A DNA stretch of 41,521 nt from contig WRJC01000025.1 of NCBI GenBank assembly GCA_009782405.1, positions 1-41,521 of the forward strand, written 5' to 3'. The stretch comes from Oscillospiraceae bacterium. GTDB taxonomy: Bacteria > Bacillota_A > Clostridia > Oscillospirales > WRJC01. The notes below the pieces were generated by a model. It was not told where the DNA came from. It searched no databases and worked only from the letters and a program-made list of their open reading frames with translations. Shown one piece after another: positions 1-8,377 of this stretch (position 1 is the stretch's first letter; every line of letters starts with the position of its first letter). The position numbers and the translations under genes were made by a program.

Positions 1-2
1 TC

Positions 3-1082
3 GCGGCGGTGACGGTCAGGAAAGCGGTGGGGCTGATAGGGGAAACAGAGGCGAAACTGCCAGTGCTACTACTGTTGGATGACACACTACAGGCGAAATT
101 CGGAACACATTTCGAGTGTCACTCGACGATGCACGACCACGCGAGGCACAATGGTTCGGAGTACCTGAAGGGGCACTGCTTCGTGGCTCTGACCATATGT
201 GTACCGGTCGCCATAGGAAACACCGTCAAATATCTGAACGTTCCGGTCAGATTTCGTATGCGAGGAACGGACGAAAACAAGCTCACCATAGCGTCCGAGA
301 TGATAGCCGAGGCGATGGCTGCGCTAAAAGACATGCCGATGGTGGTGCTGCTGTGCGACAGCTGGTACCCGAAGGGCGAGGTGCTGAAGACCGTCGAGGC
401 ATACGAAAACCTCGAGCTCGTGGCCAACGCGAGGATCGACACCGCCATGTTCGACCTGCCCGAACGCACCGGAAAACGCGGTCGTCCGCCGACGAAAGGA
501 AAAAAGCTCGGCATTTACGACGATTTCTGCTACACGCTTGTCGGCGACTACTACACTGCCGCCAGAACTGTCCTCACCAATCTGTTCAAGCGCACGGTAT
601 ATGTCACCGTCACCACCCCCAACCTCGACAACCATGGTTCGTACAGGCTTTTCATCAGCACCGTTTCGGCGGACACGCTCAACGCACTATTCGCCGACCA
701 CGAAAATCTGCTCCATGACGGCGATGACCGCCAACCTTGGCTCTTTCCACTGTATCTCTACTCCTTCCGCTGGAATATTGAGGTTATGTTCTACGAGCTC
801 AAAACTTTTTGGTCATTCGGCAACTACAGACTCCGCTCAAAAATCGGTGTTGAGTCACTCATCAATATTATATCTCTGTCCTACACCTGTTCAAAACTGC
901 TACCACTCGCCGATTCGTCTCTCGCCGACGCCAGCCCGCAGGCCACCAAATATGCTCTGGCTGATGCCATCCGCAGAGATTTGTTTTTCGCCGACTTCCT
1001 CACCAAACTCGAAAACGATGTTATTTTTTTTCCCCTTTTGGAGATCTTACGTGATTCTGACCTTTTCAAGCCGCCCGTTTGA
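3..1082 (+). CDS. DDE transposase (IS4-type), 5' end cut by window edge
   Basis: Catalyses cut-and-paste movement of an insertion sequence. The frame is open to the left edge, so the start lies outside; a GTG at 9 is only the first possible start inside. Counting from that GTG, the first catalytic Asp lies in LLLDDT near residue 24, a second candidate in LLCDSW near 117, and the last acid in a Y-(2)-R-(3)-E-(6)-K signature at Y252, R255, E259, K266 (YSFRWNIEVMFYELK), which is typical of the IS4 superfamily. The segment TGKRGRPPTKG is common in such transposases. The N-terminal part before the first Asp is missing. No terminal inverted repeat can be tested because the left end is absent. The gene is otherwise intact to its stop, so the element may be complete in the genome. 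Confidence 0.85.
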   Translation, partial: AAVTVRKAVGLIGETEAKLPVLLLLDDTLQAKFGTHFECHSTMHDHARHNGSEYLKGHCFVALTICVPVAIGNTVKYLNVPVRFRMRGTDENKLTIASEMIAEAMAALKDMPMVVLLCDSWYPKGEVLKTVEAYENLELVANARIDTAMFDLPERTGKRGRPPTKGKKLGIYDDFCYTLVGDYYTAARTVLTNLFKRTVYVTVTTPNLDNHGSYRLFISTVSADTLNALFADHENLLHDGDDRQPWLFPLYLYSFRWNIEVMFYELKTFWSFGNYRLRSKIGVESLINIISLSYTCSKLLPLADSSLADASPQATKYALADAIRRDLFFADFLTKLENDVIFFPLLEILRDSDLFKPPV

Positions 1083-1153
1083 CCATCTTTTTCCGATTCC
1101 TTGTAATCTGGTGATTTCGACACGAAGTTTATTTTCGCATTCGCGCAAATAAC

Positions 1154-1182
1154 TTGAATTTCCAACGGGTACGTGGTATAAT
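1154..1182 (+). promoter_or_regulatory. Promoter of the fucosidase-SBP operon
   Basis: TTGAAT at 1154-1159 and TATAAT at 1177-1182 are separated by 17 bp, with TGG directly before the -10 box (extended -10). The fucosidase ATG at 1247 follows, with ribosome binding site GGGAGG a few bases before it. Confidence 0.8.
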
Positions 1183-1246
1183 ATACAAAATCCGGAAACT
1201 TTTTGGGCGCAAATTTGTAGTTGAAGTTTAAGGGAGGAACAAAAAA

Positions 1247-2572
1247 ATGGAAAATGCGGATAAAAGATTGCCGACAAAACAGCATCTGGCATGGCATGAA
1301 GCGGAAATGGGGGTTTTGATACACTATGACATAATCGTATTCGAACCGGAATTTGATTTCAGAAAAAGTTGGGGTTATGTCCCGCCGGCCGAAAAATTCA
1401 ATCCCGCTCAATTAGATACTGACCAATGGATTAAATCGGCTTCTGATGCGGGCGCAAAATATGCGGTTCTCGTAGCGAAACATTGCTCGGGCTTTGCCTT
1501 GTGGCCTACCAAAGCATACCCGTACAGCGTAGCTTCTTCTCCGTGGCGGGACGGGAAAGGCGATATTTTGAAGAATTTTATCGAATCATGCAAAAAATAC
1601 GATGTATTGCCGGGAATATATTATTCCACTTCATGCAACGCATATATGAACGTCGACAATCCCGGGCGCGAAATTTACGGAAATGCGGAAAAACAAGAAA
1701 AATATAACCGTGCCGTTGAAACAATGATTGATGAAATATGGGGCGAATACGGCGATATGTTTGAAATTTGGTTCGACGGCGGAGTGTTGCCTCCGGAAAA
1801 AGGCGGGCCGAGATTGGTGGAGCGGCTCATAAAATATCAGCCTGAGGCGGTGTGCTTTGGCGGGCCGGACGGTTTCCCGTCCTTAGTTCGTTGGGGCGCG
1901 AATGAGGACGGAGTGGCGCCGGAACCATGTTGGGGCTGGACTGACATGCAGCAGCCGGGCGATGGAATGGGCGGGGAAGGGCAGTCGCCGCTTCAAGGTG
2001 CGGGAAAAGTAGACGGCGAAATATGGGCTCCCGTCGAATCGGATATGACAATCAGGGATCACAGCCAATCATACAGCGGCGGTTGGTTCTGGAAAAAAGG
2101 CGAAGACCATCACGTTTACAGCGTAAGCCATTTGATGGACTGTTACGAAAAGACAATCGGGCGCGGGACAAACCTGATGATCGGCATGGTAATCGACGAC
2201 AGGGGATTGGTTCCCGACGCCGATATCTCAAGGTTCAAAGAATTCGGAGATGCCGTGAAAACGCAATGGGGGACTGCCGCTTTGGAAACATGCCGCTTGT
2301 CGAAGGAAAACAAGGCGGCCATGAAATCTTCCGGCAAAAGCGTTGACCGCGCCATGGTTATGGAAGATATAAAAAATGGACAGGCAATTCGCCGATGGAA
2401 ACTCGAAGCGCGCACAAACGATGCGGCTATTGTCCTTGCCCGGGGCGAATCCATAGGGCACAAGCGATTGATACGTTTTGATCCAATCACAGCCGACGAA
2501 TTTGTTTTCACGGTTTGCGAATGTGAGGGCGTTCCGGCGATAAGAAGATTTGCGCTTTTCGAAACTTTGTGA
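1247..2572 (+). CDS. Alpha-L-fucosidase, GH29 family
   Basis: Retaining exo-glycosidase predicted to release L-fucose from oligosaccharides. 441 residues. The catalytic TIM barrel shows the usual GH29 landmarks: MGVLIHYD near the start, the AKYAVLVAKHCSGFALW strand, and the nucleophile region FEIWFDGG with candidate nucleophile D177. A short C-terminal beta-rich domain follows from about residue 340. There is no signal peptide, so it should act in the cytoplasm on imported substrate. It is the first gene of an operon with the solute-binding lipoprotein at 2619 (46 bp gap), and has its own good promoter. Substrate linkage cannot be read from sequence; the family includes alpha-1,2 and alpha-1,3/4 enzymes. 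Confidence 0.9.
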   Translation: MENADKRLPTKQHLAWHEAEMGVLIHYDIIVFEPEFDFRKSWGYVPPAEKFNPAQLDTDQWIKSASDAGAKYAVLVAKHCSGFALWPTKAYPYSVASSPWRDGKGDILKNFIESCKKYDVLPGIYYSTSCNAYMNVDNPGREIYGNAEKQEKYNRAVETMIDEIWGEYGDMFEIWFDGGVLPPEKGGPRLVERLIKYQPEAVCFGGPDGFPSLVRWGANEDGVAPEPCWGWTDMQQPGDGMGGEGQSPLQGAGKVDGEIWAPVESDMTIRDHSQSYSGGWFWKKGEDHHVYSVSHLMDCYEKTIGRGTNLMIGMVIDDRGLVPDADISRFKEFGDAVKTQWGTAALETCRLSKENKAAMKSSGKSVDRAMVMEDIKNGQAIRRWKLEARTNDAAIVLARGESIGHKRLIRFDPITADEFVFTVCECEGVPAIRRFALFETL

Positions 2573-2618
2573 AGCCATTTTGAAAAACATAACCGTTACA
2601 AGATTTTGGAGGGAAATC

Positions 2619-4112
2619 ATGAAAAGCAAATATACAAAGACAATATTGCCATGCATTGTCATGTTTGTTTTTATCGTTGCGGCTGCGTGCAACAATGCCG
2701 GCGAGGCAAACGAAAAAACGCCGCAAGCCGACGACGGAAAAAATTCCGTTGCAGATGCGGCGGAGATAGAAGAAGCGACCGAACCTTTAAATCCAAGGCT
2801 TCTCGTTTCCGACGATTTGCCGGAAATGGACTATGGCGGATATGATTTTGACATACTGTACATAACGCACCGTTATTATACGTCCGGTTTGTATTATGCC
2901 GAAGACGAAACAAGCGATGTGCTCAACGGCGCCGTATATCGCCGGAAGCGCGACGTCGAAGAACGTTTCAATGTGAAAATAAACTGGGTCCCCGAAGACG
3001 GCGATATTGGCAGAAAAGTTTCAAGCGCCGTAAAATCGGGAGACGACATATATGACCTGGTTCTCACCCATTGCATATCAAGCGTGGCGGATATGGCGAC
3101 TTCCGGTTTGATATTGGATTTTAACCGCATAAGCGGATTCAATTTTGAAAAGCCGTGGTGGAATCAGACCATGAATGAAACGCTTTCTATCGGCGGCGTG
3201 CTTTTGTATGCGGTGAGCGACTTCATTGTCCCCGAACCAAATGCGATATTTTTCAACAAGGCATTGCAAAAAGAATATGGCATCGAGGACTTGTACGGGC
3301 TCGTGAAATCGGGCAAATGGACTCTTGACAAATTTATAGAAATATCCAAAATGACTTCCAAAGATTTGAACGGCGACGGGGTATTCGACGAAAACGATCA
3401 GTACGGGCTTATAATGGAACTGGATTGGATGTTATTGTCATTCATGTACGCATCAGATCAGACAGTTTGTGCGCAGCTTCCCGGAGATCCTTATCCCACG
3501 GTTTCCATGAACAATCAGAAGATGACGGACATTGTGGAAAAAGTATACGACCTTTGTTATGGCGGAAATCAGACTTTTATGTTTTTGATGCCCCCCGGCG
3601 ACTGGCCCCTGGATTTCGATTCGGGAAGGTCGCTGTTTGTAGTGAAACCGTTGAGTTCGGCGAAACAGATGAGGGCTATGGATGTTGATTTCGGAATCGT
3701 CCCTTTCCCGAAATTCGATGAAGGGCAAAAAGACTACGTGAACAATTCATGGAACGGCTTGATGTGCATTCCGAATGTCGCATCTGACCCCGAACGCACC
3801 GCGACGATAATTGAGGCGCTTTCCGCCGAAAGCTATAAGCGCTGCATTCCCGCCTATACTGAAACCCTTCTAAAGTCGAAAGTCGCCCGAGACGACGAAT
3901 CGCTGGAAATGATCGACATCATATTCAATAACTGCACATACGATGTGGGCATGAATTTTATCACCGACAATGCATTTCTTTATTCCCTTTATTACCTCAT
4001 GAAAGACAAAGAAACAAATTTTGCGTCTTATTACGAAAAAAACGCTCCGCATGTAATAGCGAGTTACAACAAAATTTTTGAAGCCGTGATAAAAAATTAC
4101 AAAAATCAATGA
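2619..4112 (+). CDS. Extracellular solute-binding lipoprotein (family 1, ABC sugar uptake)
   Basis: Substrate-capturing lipoprotein of a CUT1-like ABC importer, anchored outside the membrane. 497 residues from the ATG at 2619, which has GGAGGG before it; an in-frame ATG at 2550 is rejected because it would put 23 residues before the signal peptide and overlap the fucosidase. Signal peptide residues 1-23, lipobox VAAAC with C24. An acidic linker follows, then a start motif DLPEMDYGGYDF shared by its paralogues here. DLNGDGVFDENDQ at about 249-261 looks like an EF-hand calcium loop. Co-transcribed with the GH29 gene, which suggests a fucosylated ligand (inference). No permease or ATPase gene is adjacent. 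It ends 8 bp from a convergent gene. Confidence 0.88.
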   Translation: MKSKYTKTILPCIVMFVFIVAAACNNAGEANEKTPQADDGKNSVADAAEIEEATEPLNPRLLVSDDLPEMDYGGYDFDILYITHRYYTSGLYYAEDETSDVLNGAVYRRKRDVEERFNVKINWVPEDGDIGRKVSSAVKSGDDIYDLVLTHCISSVADMATSGLILDFNRISGFNFEKPWWNQTMNETLSIGGVLLYAVSDFIVPEPNAIFFNKALQKEYGIEDLYGLVKSGKWTLDKFIEISKMTSKDLNGDGVFDENDQYGLIMELDWMLLSFMYASDQTVCAQLPGDPYPTVSMNNQKMTDIVEKVYDLCYGGNQTFMFLMPPGDWPLDFDSGRSLFVVKPLSSAKQMRAMDVDFGIVPFPKFDEGQKDYVNNSWNGLMCIPNVASDPERTATIIEALSAESYKRCIPAYTETLLKSKVARDDESLEMIDIIFNNCTYDVGMNFITDNAFLYSLYYLMKDKETNFASYYEKNAPHVIASYNKIFEAVIKNYKNQ

Positions 4113-4120
4113 TCCGTTTT

Positions 4121-5116
4121 TTATCGGCCTTGCGTTTTTTGCATTTCTTTCATTGCCGTTCCGATAGATTTCAGCTGCTCGACAAAACCGTCTTTTATAT
4201 GTCCGTTTGAAGTGCAAGGCACATCCCACGTGACAACCCCGCCGCGTTTTACGACTTCCTGCGTGTATCCGATTGCAAAATGATTTCCGAACCGCGGCGC
4301 GTCCCCTTGCCCCCAAAGCGAGCCCAAATAGCTGAAAGCGTGATAAACTTCCGCCACTTTTTCGTGCCTTTCGCATTGGGAGCTTTCGCTTATCTGCAAA
4401 GGGAACGTTTCAGCAATTTCCCCGGCGGTGAAGTCCTCAACATCCGAGAGCGATTTGATGGGCGCGAAAACGCCGGGATTAAAGCAAATCAGCGCCTTGC
4501 TGTTTCCGGAACGCAAAGCCTCCGCAAAGGATTCGAAATTAGGCTTGTCGGGGTGCAAATACATTTCTTCCGCGAAATAACAGCCGTCAATCCACCACGC
4601 AAATACTTTTTCGCCCCATTTCTGCGACCATTCCCTTATTATATCCTCCCAATAAAGCTGGAATTCGGCGTGACGCAACCCCGTTCTTTTCCATGTTCCG
4701 GTTTTTGCGACGAGGTCCATGTCATACCCGAAAGCCCACTTCAATTTTTCGCGCGCATTCATGTCGCGGTCGGGCGCGCCGCTCGGCAGATAAGCCATGA
4801 GCAAAATTCCGTACTTTTTCAATTCATCCGCCAATTCGCTTACCAAATCGCGGTTTGACATTTTGTTGGCTCCGGTCAGTTCGCAATATTTGCTGTTCGG
4901 CGCGCAAAAAAAACCGGAATTTTGCCCTATCGTTATGCCCGCATATCCCGCTCCGATTTCATATAGCCGTTTCGCGCAGTCCGAGACGTCGAAGCTGTCA
5001 ACAATAGCGTTCCACTCGTCTGCGGAACCGTTTTCGCTCATATATTTATCCGCCAGATAATGTAAAAATACGCCCCATTTCGCATTCCGGAATTCTTGAT
5101 GCGCATTGTTGGCCAT
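4121..5116 (-). CDS. Short GH29-like alpha-L-fucosidase
   Basis: Predicted retaining glycosidase related to GH29. 331 residues, shorter than most GH29 enzymes, which run above 400. The barrel begins with KWGVFLHY, has YAGITIGQNSGFF in place of the usual AKYAVLTAKHHDGF strand, and shows VFAWWIDGCYF with candidate nucleophile D177. The chain stops right after the barrel, so the usual C-terminal beta-sandwich is missing. No signal peptide; cytoplasmic. The ATG is preceded by AGGAGG. It reads divergently from the solute-binding gene at 5340 and shares its 223-bp control region. Substrate could be fucose or another 6-deoxy or related sugar; the altered strand makes specificity uncertain. Confidence 0.78.
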   Translation of the reverse strand: MANNAHQEFRNAKWGVFLHYLADKYMSENGSADEWNAIVDSFDVSDCAKRLYEIGAGYAGITIGQNSGFFCAPNSKYCELTGANKMSNRDLVSELADELKKYGILLMAYLPSGAPDRDMNAREKLKWAFGYDMDLVAKTGTWKRTGLRHAEFQLYWEDIIREWSQKWGEKVFAWWIDGCYFAEEMYLHPDKPNFESFAEALRSGNSKALICFNPGVFAPIKSLSDVEDFTAGEIAETFPLQISESSQCERHEKVAEVYHAFSYLGSLWGQGDAPRFGNHFAIGYTQEVVKRGGVVTWDVPCTSNGHIKDGFVEQLKSIGTAMKEMQKTQGR

Positions 5117-5166
5117 TTTGTTTCCTCCTGAAAATCTTTTTGTTTCATATTATCTTTTTGCCGCCC

Positions 5167-5195
5167 ATTGTACCATCTTTTCTCCAATTTGTCAA
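5167..5195 (-). promoter_or_regulatory. Promoter of the short GH29 gene
   Basis: Minus strand: TTGACA (5190-5195) and TACAAT (5167-5172) with a 17-bp spacer ending in TGG. It drives the gene starting at 5116. Confidence 0.78.
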
Positions 5196-5216
5196 CAATA
5201 TTCACAAAAAATTTAT

Positions 5217-5257
5217 AATTTTTGCCTTGATAAAAAGGACAGCTTGTTATAAGATGT
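5217..5257 (+). promoter_or_regulatory. Conserved 41-nt promoter/operator block, copy A
   Basis: 36 of 41 bases match a block at 9964-10004. It contains TTGATA (5227-5232), 17 bp, TAAGAT (5250-5255) on the plus strand, with GGACAGCTTG in the spacer. As a promoter it would serve the solute-binding gene at 5340; on the other strand it sits just upstream of the GH29 promoter, so it may also hold a regulator site. Confidence 0.6.
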
Positions 5258-5339
5258 ACATCACTGAATACTGTGCCAACACCTTGCATAGTTTGCATAA
5301 TACGGTTATTGCGGTTATTTAATGATAGTGAGGGAATTT

Positions 5340-6836
5340 ATGTTGATTAAAAAATTCATTTTTGCGGTTGCAATTGTTTGCGCAATATTCACGGTATCAT
5401 GCGGCGAGCCGAACAAACAAAACGGCGACGGCGATTCGGTATCCAAATCCGGCGACGCGGATCCCGAGGAAAAAAGCGAAACGGGGGAAATCGCCGATGC
5501 GCGCGTGCTGCCCGACTTGCCGGAAGAAAACTACGGCGGATATACATTCACATGGCTGGCATTTGACTACGGGGTCAGCCATCCCGGTTCAGTCACCCAG
5601 TTCCCCCGCGAGCTTGTTGCGGAAGAAGAAAGCGGGGAAGTCATAAACGATTCCACATACAGAAGAAACAGCGTGATAATCGATAAATATGGGGTGGAGT
5701 TCGAAATGGTCACGACGACCAACGAAAAAAACACTCTCAACAAATCGGTCAAAGCGGGCGACGATCTTTATGATGCGGCCATGATTTTCAACCATAATGC
5801 GCCGAGCGTCATGTCGGCCGACTTGCTTCTCGACACAAGCAAGCTGACATATGTAAATTGGGACAAACCATGGTGGGATTCCTCAATAAGGGCAATATCA
5901 ATGGTCGGCAAAAACTTTTTTCTCGCCGGGGACATAATGATACTGGACAAAGAAGCCATCAACGTTTTGTTTTTCAACAAAAAACTGATGGCAGACAGCA
6001 GCATGGAGCTTCCGTACCAGTCGGTTTTGGACGGGAAATGGACGCTTGACAAATTCAACGGCTACATCAAGGATTTTGCCAGAGACCTAAACGGAGACGG
6101 AGTGATAGGCAAAGGCGATATGTTGGGGCTTTATATCATGAGCGACACATTTCACGCATTCTATGTCAGCGGGGGCGGGCTTCTCGCAAAAAACGACAAT
6201 AACGGCATACCTCAGCCGACATTCAGTTCGGAGCAGAGCATTTTGGTCATGGACAAAATAGCCGACGTCCTTTACGGAAAAGAGTATGTCACAAATTTCC
6301 ACACAAACCAGTGGGGTTCGGAATGGGATATGTATGCGTCGTTCGCCGAAGGCAGAATGCTCACTATGTGGGGGCGCCTGTACGTCCTCGATTCGCTCAG
6401 GAACATGGACGACGATTTCGGGATACTGCCGCTTCCCAAATACAGCGAGGCCCAGGAAAAATATCACACTGACGTGAATTCCTATTCGGGATACATGATA
6501 GCAATTCCCAAAACTTCGTCAAATCCCGAAAGGACGAGCGTGATACTCGAAGCGCTCGCAGCTGAAAGCAGATATACCCTGCTTCCCGCATATTATGACA
6601 TTACCCTGCAGAGAAAATACACCCGCGACGAAGAATCCGGGGCGATGCTCGACATATTGTTTACCACTACGGTGTACGATTCCGGCTCGGCGTACGATTT
6701 CGCGGGCATATGGGGCGAAATGTCCGGCTTGTGCAGCAGGGAAGACAGCAATTTCGCTTCGTGGTGCGAAAAGCACGAACCCAAAGTAAGCCAGGCGATA
6801 GACAAAATGGTCGCGCAGGTCGAAGCCATGGAATAA
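5340..6836 (+). CDS. Extracellular solute-binding lipoprotein (family 1)
   Basis: Binding component of a sugar ABC importer. 498 residues. The ATG at 5340 is chosen because AGGGA lies five bases before it and the signal peptide then starts with MLIKK; the ATG at 5322 adds six residues without a better ribosome site. Lipobox FTVSC with C21. DLPEENYGGYTF opens the mature domain. The loop DLNGDGVIGKGD begins at residue 249, the same position as in the paralogue at 2619; its last part is less EF-hand-like. Divergent from a GH29 gene and convergent with the SBP gene at 6841 (4 bp gap, no terminator seen). No permease nearby. Ligand unknown, probably an oligosaccharide. Confidence 0.87.
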   Translation: MLIKKFIFAVAIVCAIFTVSCGEPNKQNGDGDSVSKSGDADPEEKSETGEIADARVLPDLPEENYGGYTFTWLAFDYGVSHPGSVTQFPRELVAEEESGEVINDSTYRRNSVIIDKYGVEFEMVTTTNEKNTLNKSVKAGDDLYDAAMIFNHNAPSVMSADLLLDTSKLTYVNWDKPWWDSSIRAISMVGKNFFLAGDIMILDKEAINVLFFNKKLMADSSMELPYQSVLDGKWTLDKFNGYIKDFARDLNGDGVIGKGDMLGLYIMSDTFHAFYVSGGGLLAKNDNNGIPQPTFSSEQSILVMDKIADVLYGKEYVTNFHTNQWGSEWDMYASFAEGRMLTMWGRLYVLDSLRNMDDDFGILPLPKYSEAQEKYHTDVNSYSGYMIAIPKTSSNPERTSVILEALAAESRYTLLPAYYDITLQRKYTRDEESGAMLDILFTTTVYDSGSAYDFAGIWGEMSGLCSREDSNFASWCEKHEPKVSQAIDKMVAQVEAME

Positions 6837-6840
6837 CTAA

Positions 6841-8349
6841 CTAATGCATATCTTCCATTTTCTGGATGAGATTATCTATGCCCGACTGTATTTTCGGCTC
6901 GTTTTTTTCGTACCATGAGGCAAAATCGGTTGATTTCTTGCCCAACAAATCATAGAACATATTCCACGGGCTGTTTATGCTTGAATCGTAAAGAGTCGAA
7001 AAGTCCATATACGCGCTGCCGCGAATTATGTCCAATATTTTTTCGGTTTGCTCGTCGCGCGCGAATTTTATTTTCATCATGACGTCAAAATACGCCGGCA
7101 TGATGGTCGCATGGCTTGCCGACGCCATCGCTTCCATGACCGCCCCGGCCATATCCGACGTGACGCTGTTTGCGGGAATGCAAAAAACGGTGTAATAGGG
7201 CGCGACGCGCGAAAAATATTCCTCTTGCTTTTCGTCGTACTTCGGGTACGGGATTATGCCGTAATCCGTTTCCATGTCTCTGAGAAACTCCGCGTCCGCA
7301 ATCGCGCCGGGCACAAGCAGCGCCCGGTCGTTTTTCATCATGCCGGTCAATATATACATATCGTAATCCTGCTCATTGCTGATCCGCGAGCTTGGATTGC
7401 TGTATATGATGTCGTAGGCTTTGTCGAGAAGCGCGGCCATTCTTTCGGCGTCCATTGCAAGATACGGCAGGCCGTCGTCGCCGATTTTCGTTATTTTTAT
7501 GCCTGCGGCCTCCATGAAGGCGCCAAGGTGCGGGCCGGATTTTGAGCTGGTGAAGCCGTACAAATCTTCTTTATCCATCACCCCGTCGCCGTTCACGTCT
7601 TTATGAACATCTTTTATGTAGCCGTACATATAATCGAGCGTCCATTTGCCCTCAAAAATAACTTGGTATATGTCGGGCAGCTGATATGCGGCCATTATAT
7701 TTTTGTTCGCGAAAAGAATCATGCTGTACGCCAGCATCGAAACGCTCGCATCCCCCACAAGAAGATTTAAATTGCCGCCGATAGTCGCCTCTTTGACAAT
7801 ATTCTGGTTCCACCATGGCTGCGACAAATCCAGATAATCGACGCTATGCAGGTTCATGAACAGCCCCTCCAGCGCAAGCGCGGTAAAGCTTGTCGCCATT
7901 CCGGTCACGATGTCGTAATCATAATCGCCTGCGCGTATGCTTGACCTGATCATGTTCAGCGCCGAATCGTAAACCCTGGCGTCAGGCCCAACTATGACGT
8001 TCAAATCCAAATTCAGCCTGTCCTCCAATTTTCTGTTCCGTTTGTATACCGCGTCGTTTAAAATTTCGCCGTTTTCCGCTTCGGCGTAAAATTCGCTTTC
8101 TCCGCTGCCGTAGGCGCCGCCGCCGCGGATAATCATATTTGCCTTCGCTCCCTTGAAGTCGAGGTCTTTCGGCAGGCTGTCGAGGATTTGCTTTTCCGGC
8201 TCTTCCGTTTCTTCTTGCAAAGATTCCGAATCATCCGAACCGGGCGCGGGCTTTCCGCTTGATTTGCCGCCTTCGGCGCTGCATGATGCGAATAACGCGA
8301 AAGAAACGAAAACCAGCGCGAAAATCAAAAATACAGATATGAATTTCAT
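6841..8349 (-). CDS. Extracellular solute-binding lipoprotein (family 1)
   Basis: Binding component of a sugar ABC importer. 502 residues from the ATG at 8349; an upstream in-frame start at 8376 is rejected because it places nine residues before a typical signal peptide. Lipobox LFASC with C23. The mature part starts with an acidic Ser/Glu-rich linker. DVNGDGVMDKEDLYGF is the EF-hand-like loop. The C-terminus FASWYEKNEPKI is shared with the paralogues. It lies 28 bp after the GH-like gene at 8378-9883 in the same direction, so the two are co-transcribed. No permease gene nearby. More diverged in its N-terminal half than the other copies here. Confidence 0.86.
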   Translation of the reverse strand: MKFISVFLIFALVFVSFALFASCSAEGGKSSGKPAPGSDDSESLQEETEEPEKQILDSLPKDLDFKGAKANMIIRGGGAYGSGESEFYAEAENGEILNDAVYKRNRKLEDRLNLDLNVIVGPDARVYDSALNMIRSSIRAGDYDYDIVTGMATSFTALALEGLFMNLHSVDYLDLSQPWWNQNIVKEATIGGNLNLLVGDASVSMLAYSMILFANKNIMAAYQLPDIYQVIFEGKWTLDYMYGYIKDVHKDVNGDGVMDKEDLYGFTSSKSGPHLGAFMEAAGIKITKIGDDGLPYLAMDAERMAALLDKAYDIIYSNPSSRISNEQDYDMYILTGMMKNDRALLVPGAIADAEFLRDMETDYGIIPYPKYDEKQEEYFSRVAPYYTVFCIPANSVTSDMAGAVMEAMASASHATIMPAYFDVMMKIKFARDEQTEKILDIIRGSAYMDFSTLYDSSINSPWNMFYDLLGKKSTDFASWYEKNEPKIQSGIDNLIQKMEDMH

Positions 8350-8377
8350 TATTTTCCCCCCGCCAACTTCAACCAAA

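Noticed and set aside
881..1411. Minus-strand frame across the transposase end and intergenic region
   Set aside because: Atypical composition, no ribosome site, and it crosses a clear plus-strand promoter and two plus-strand genes.
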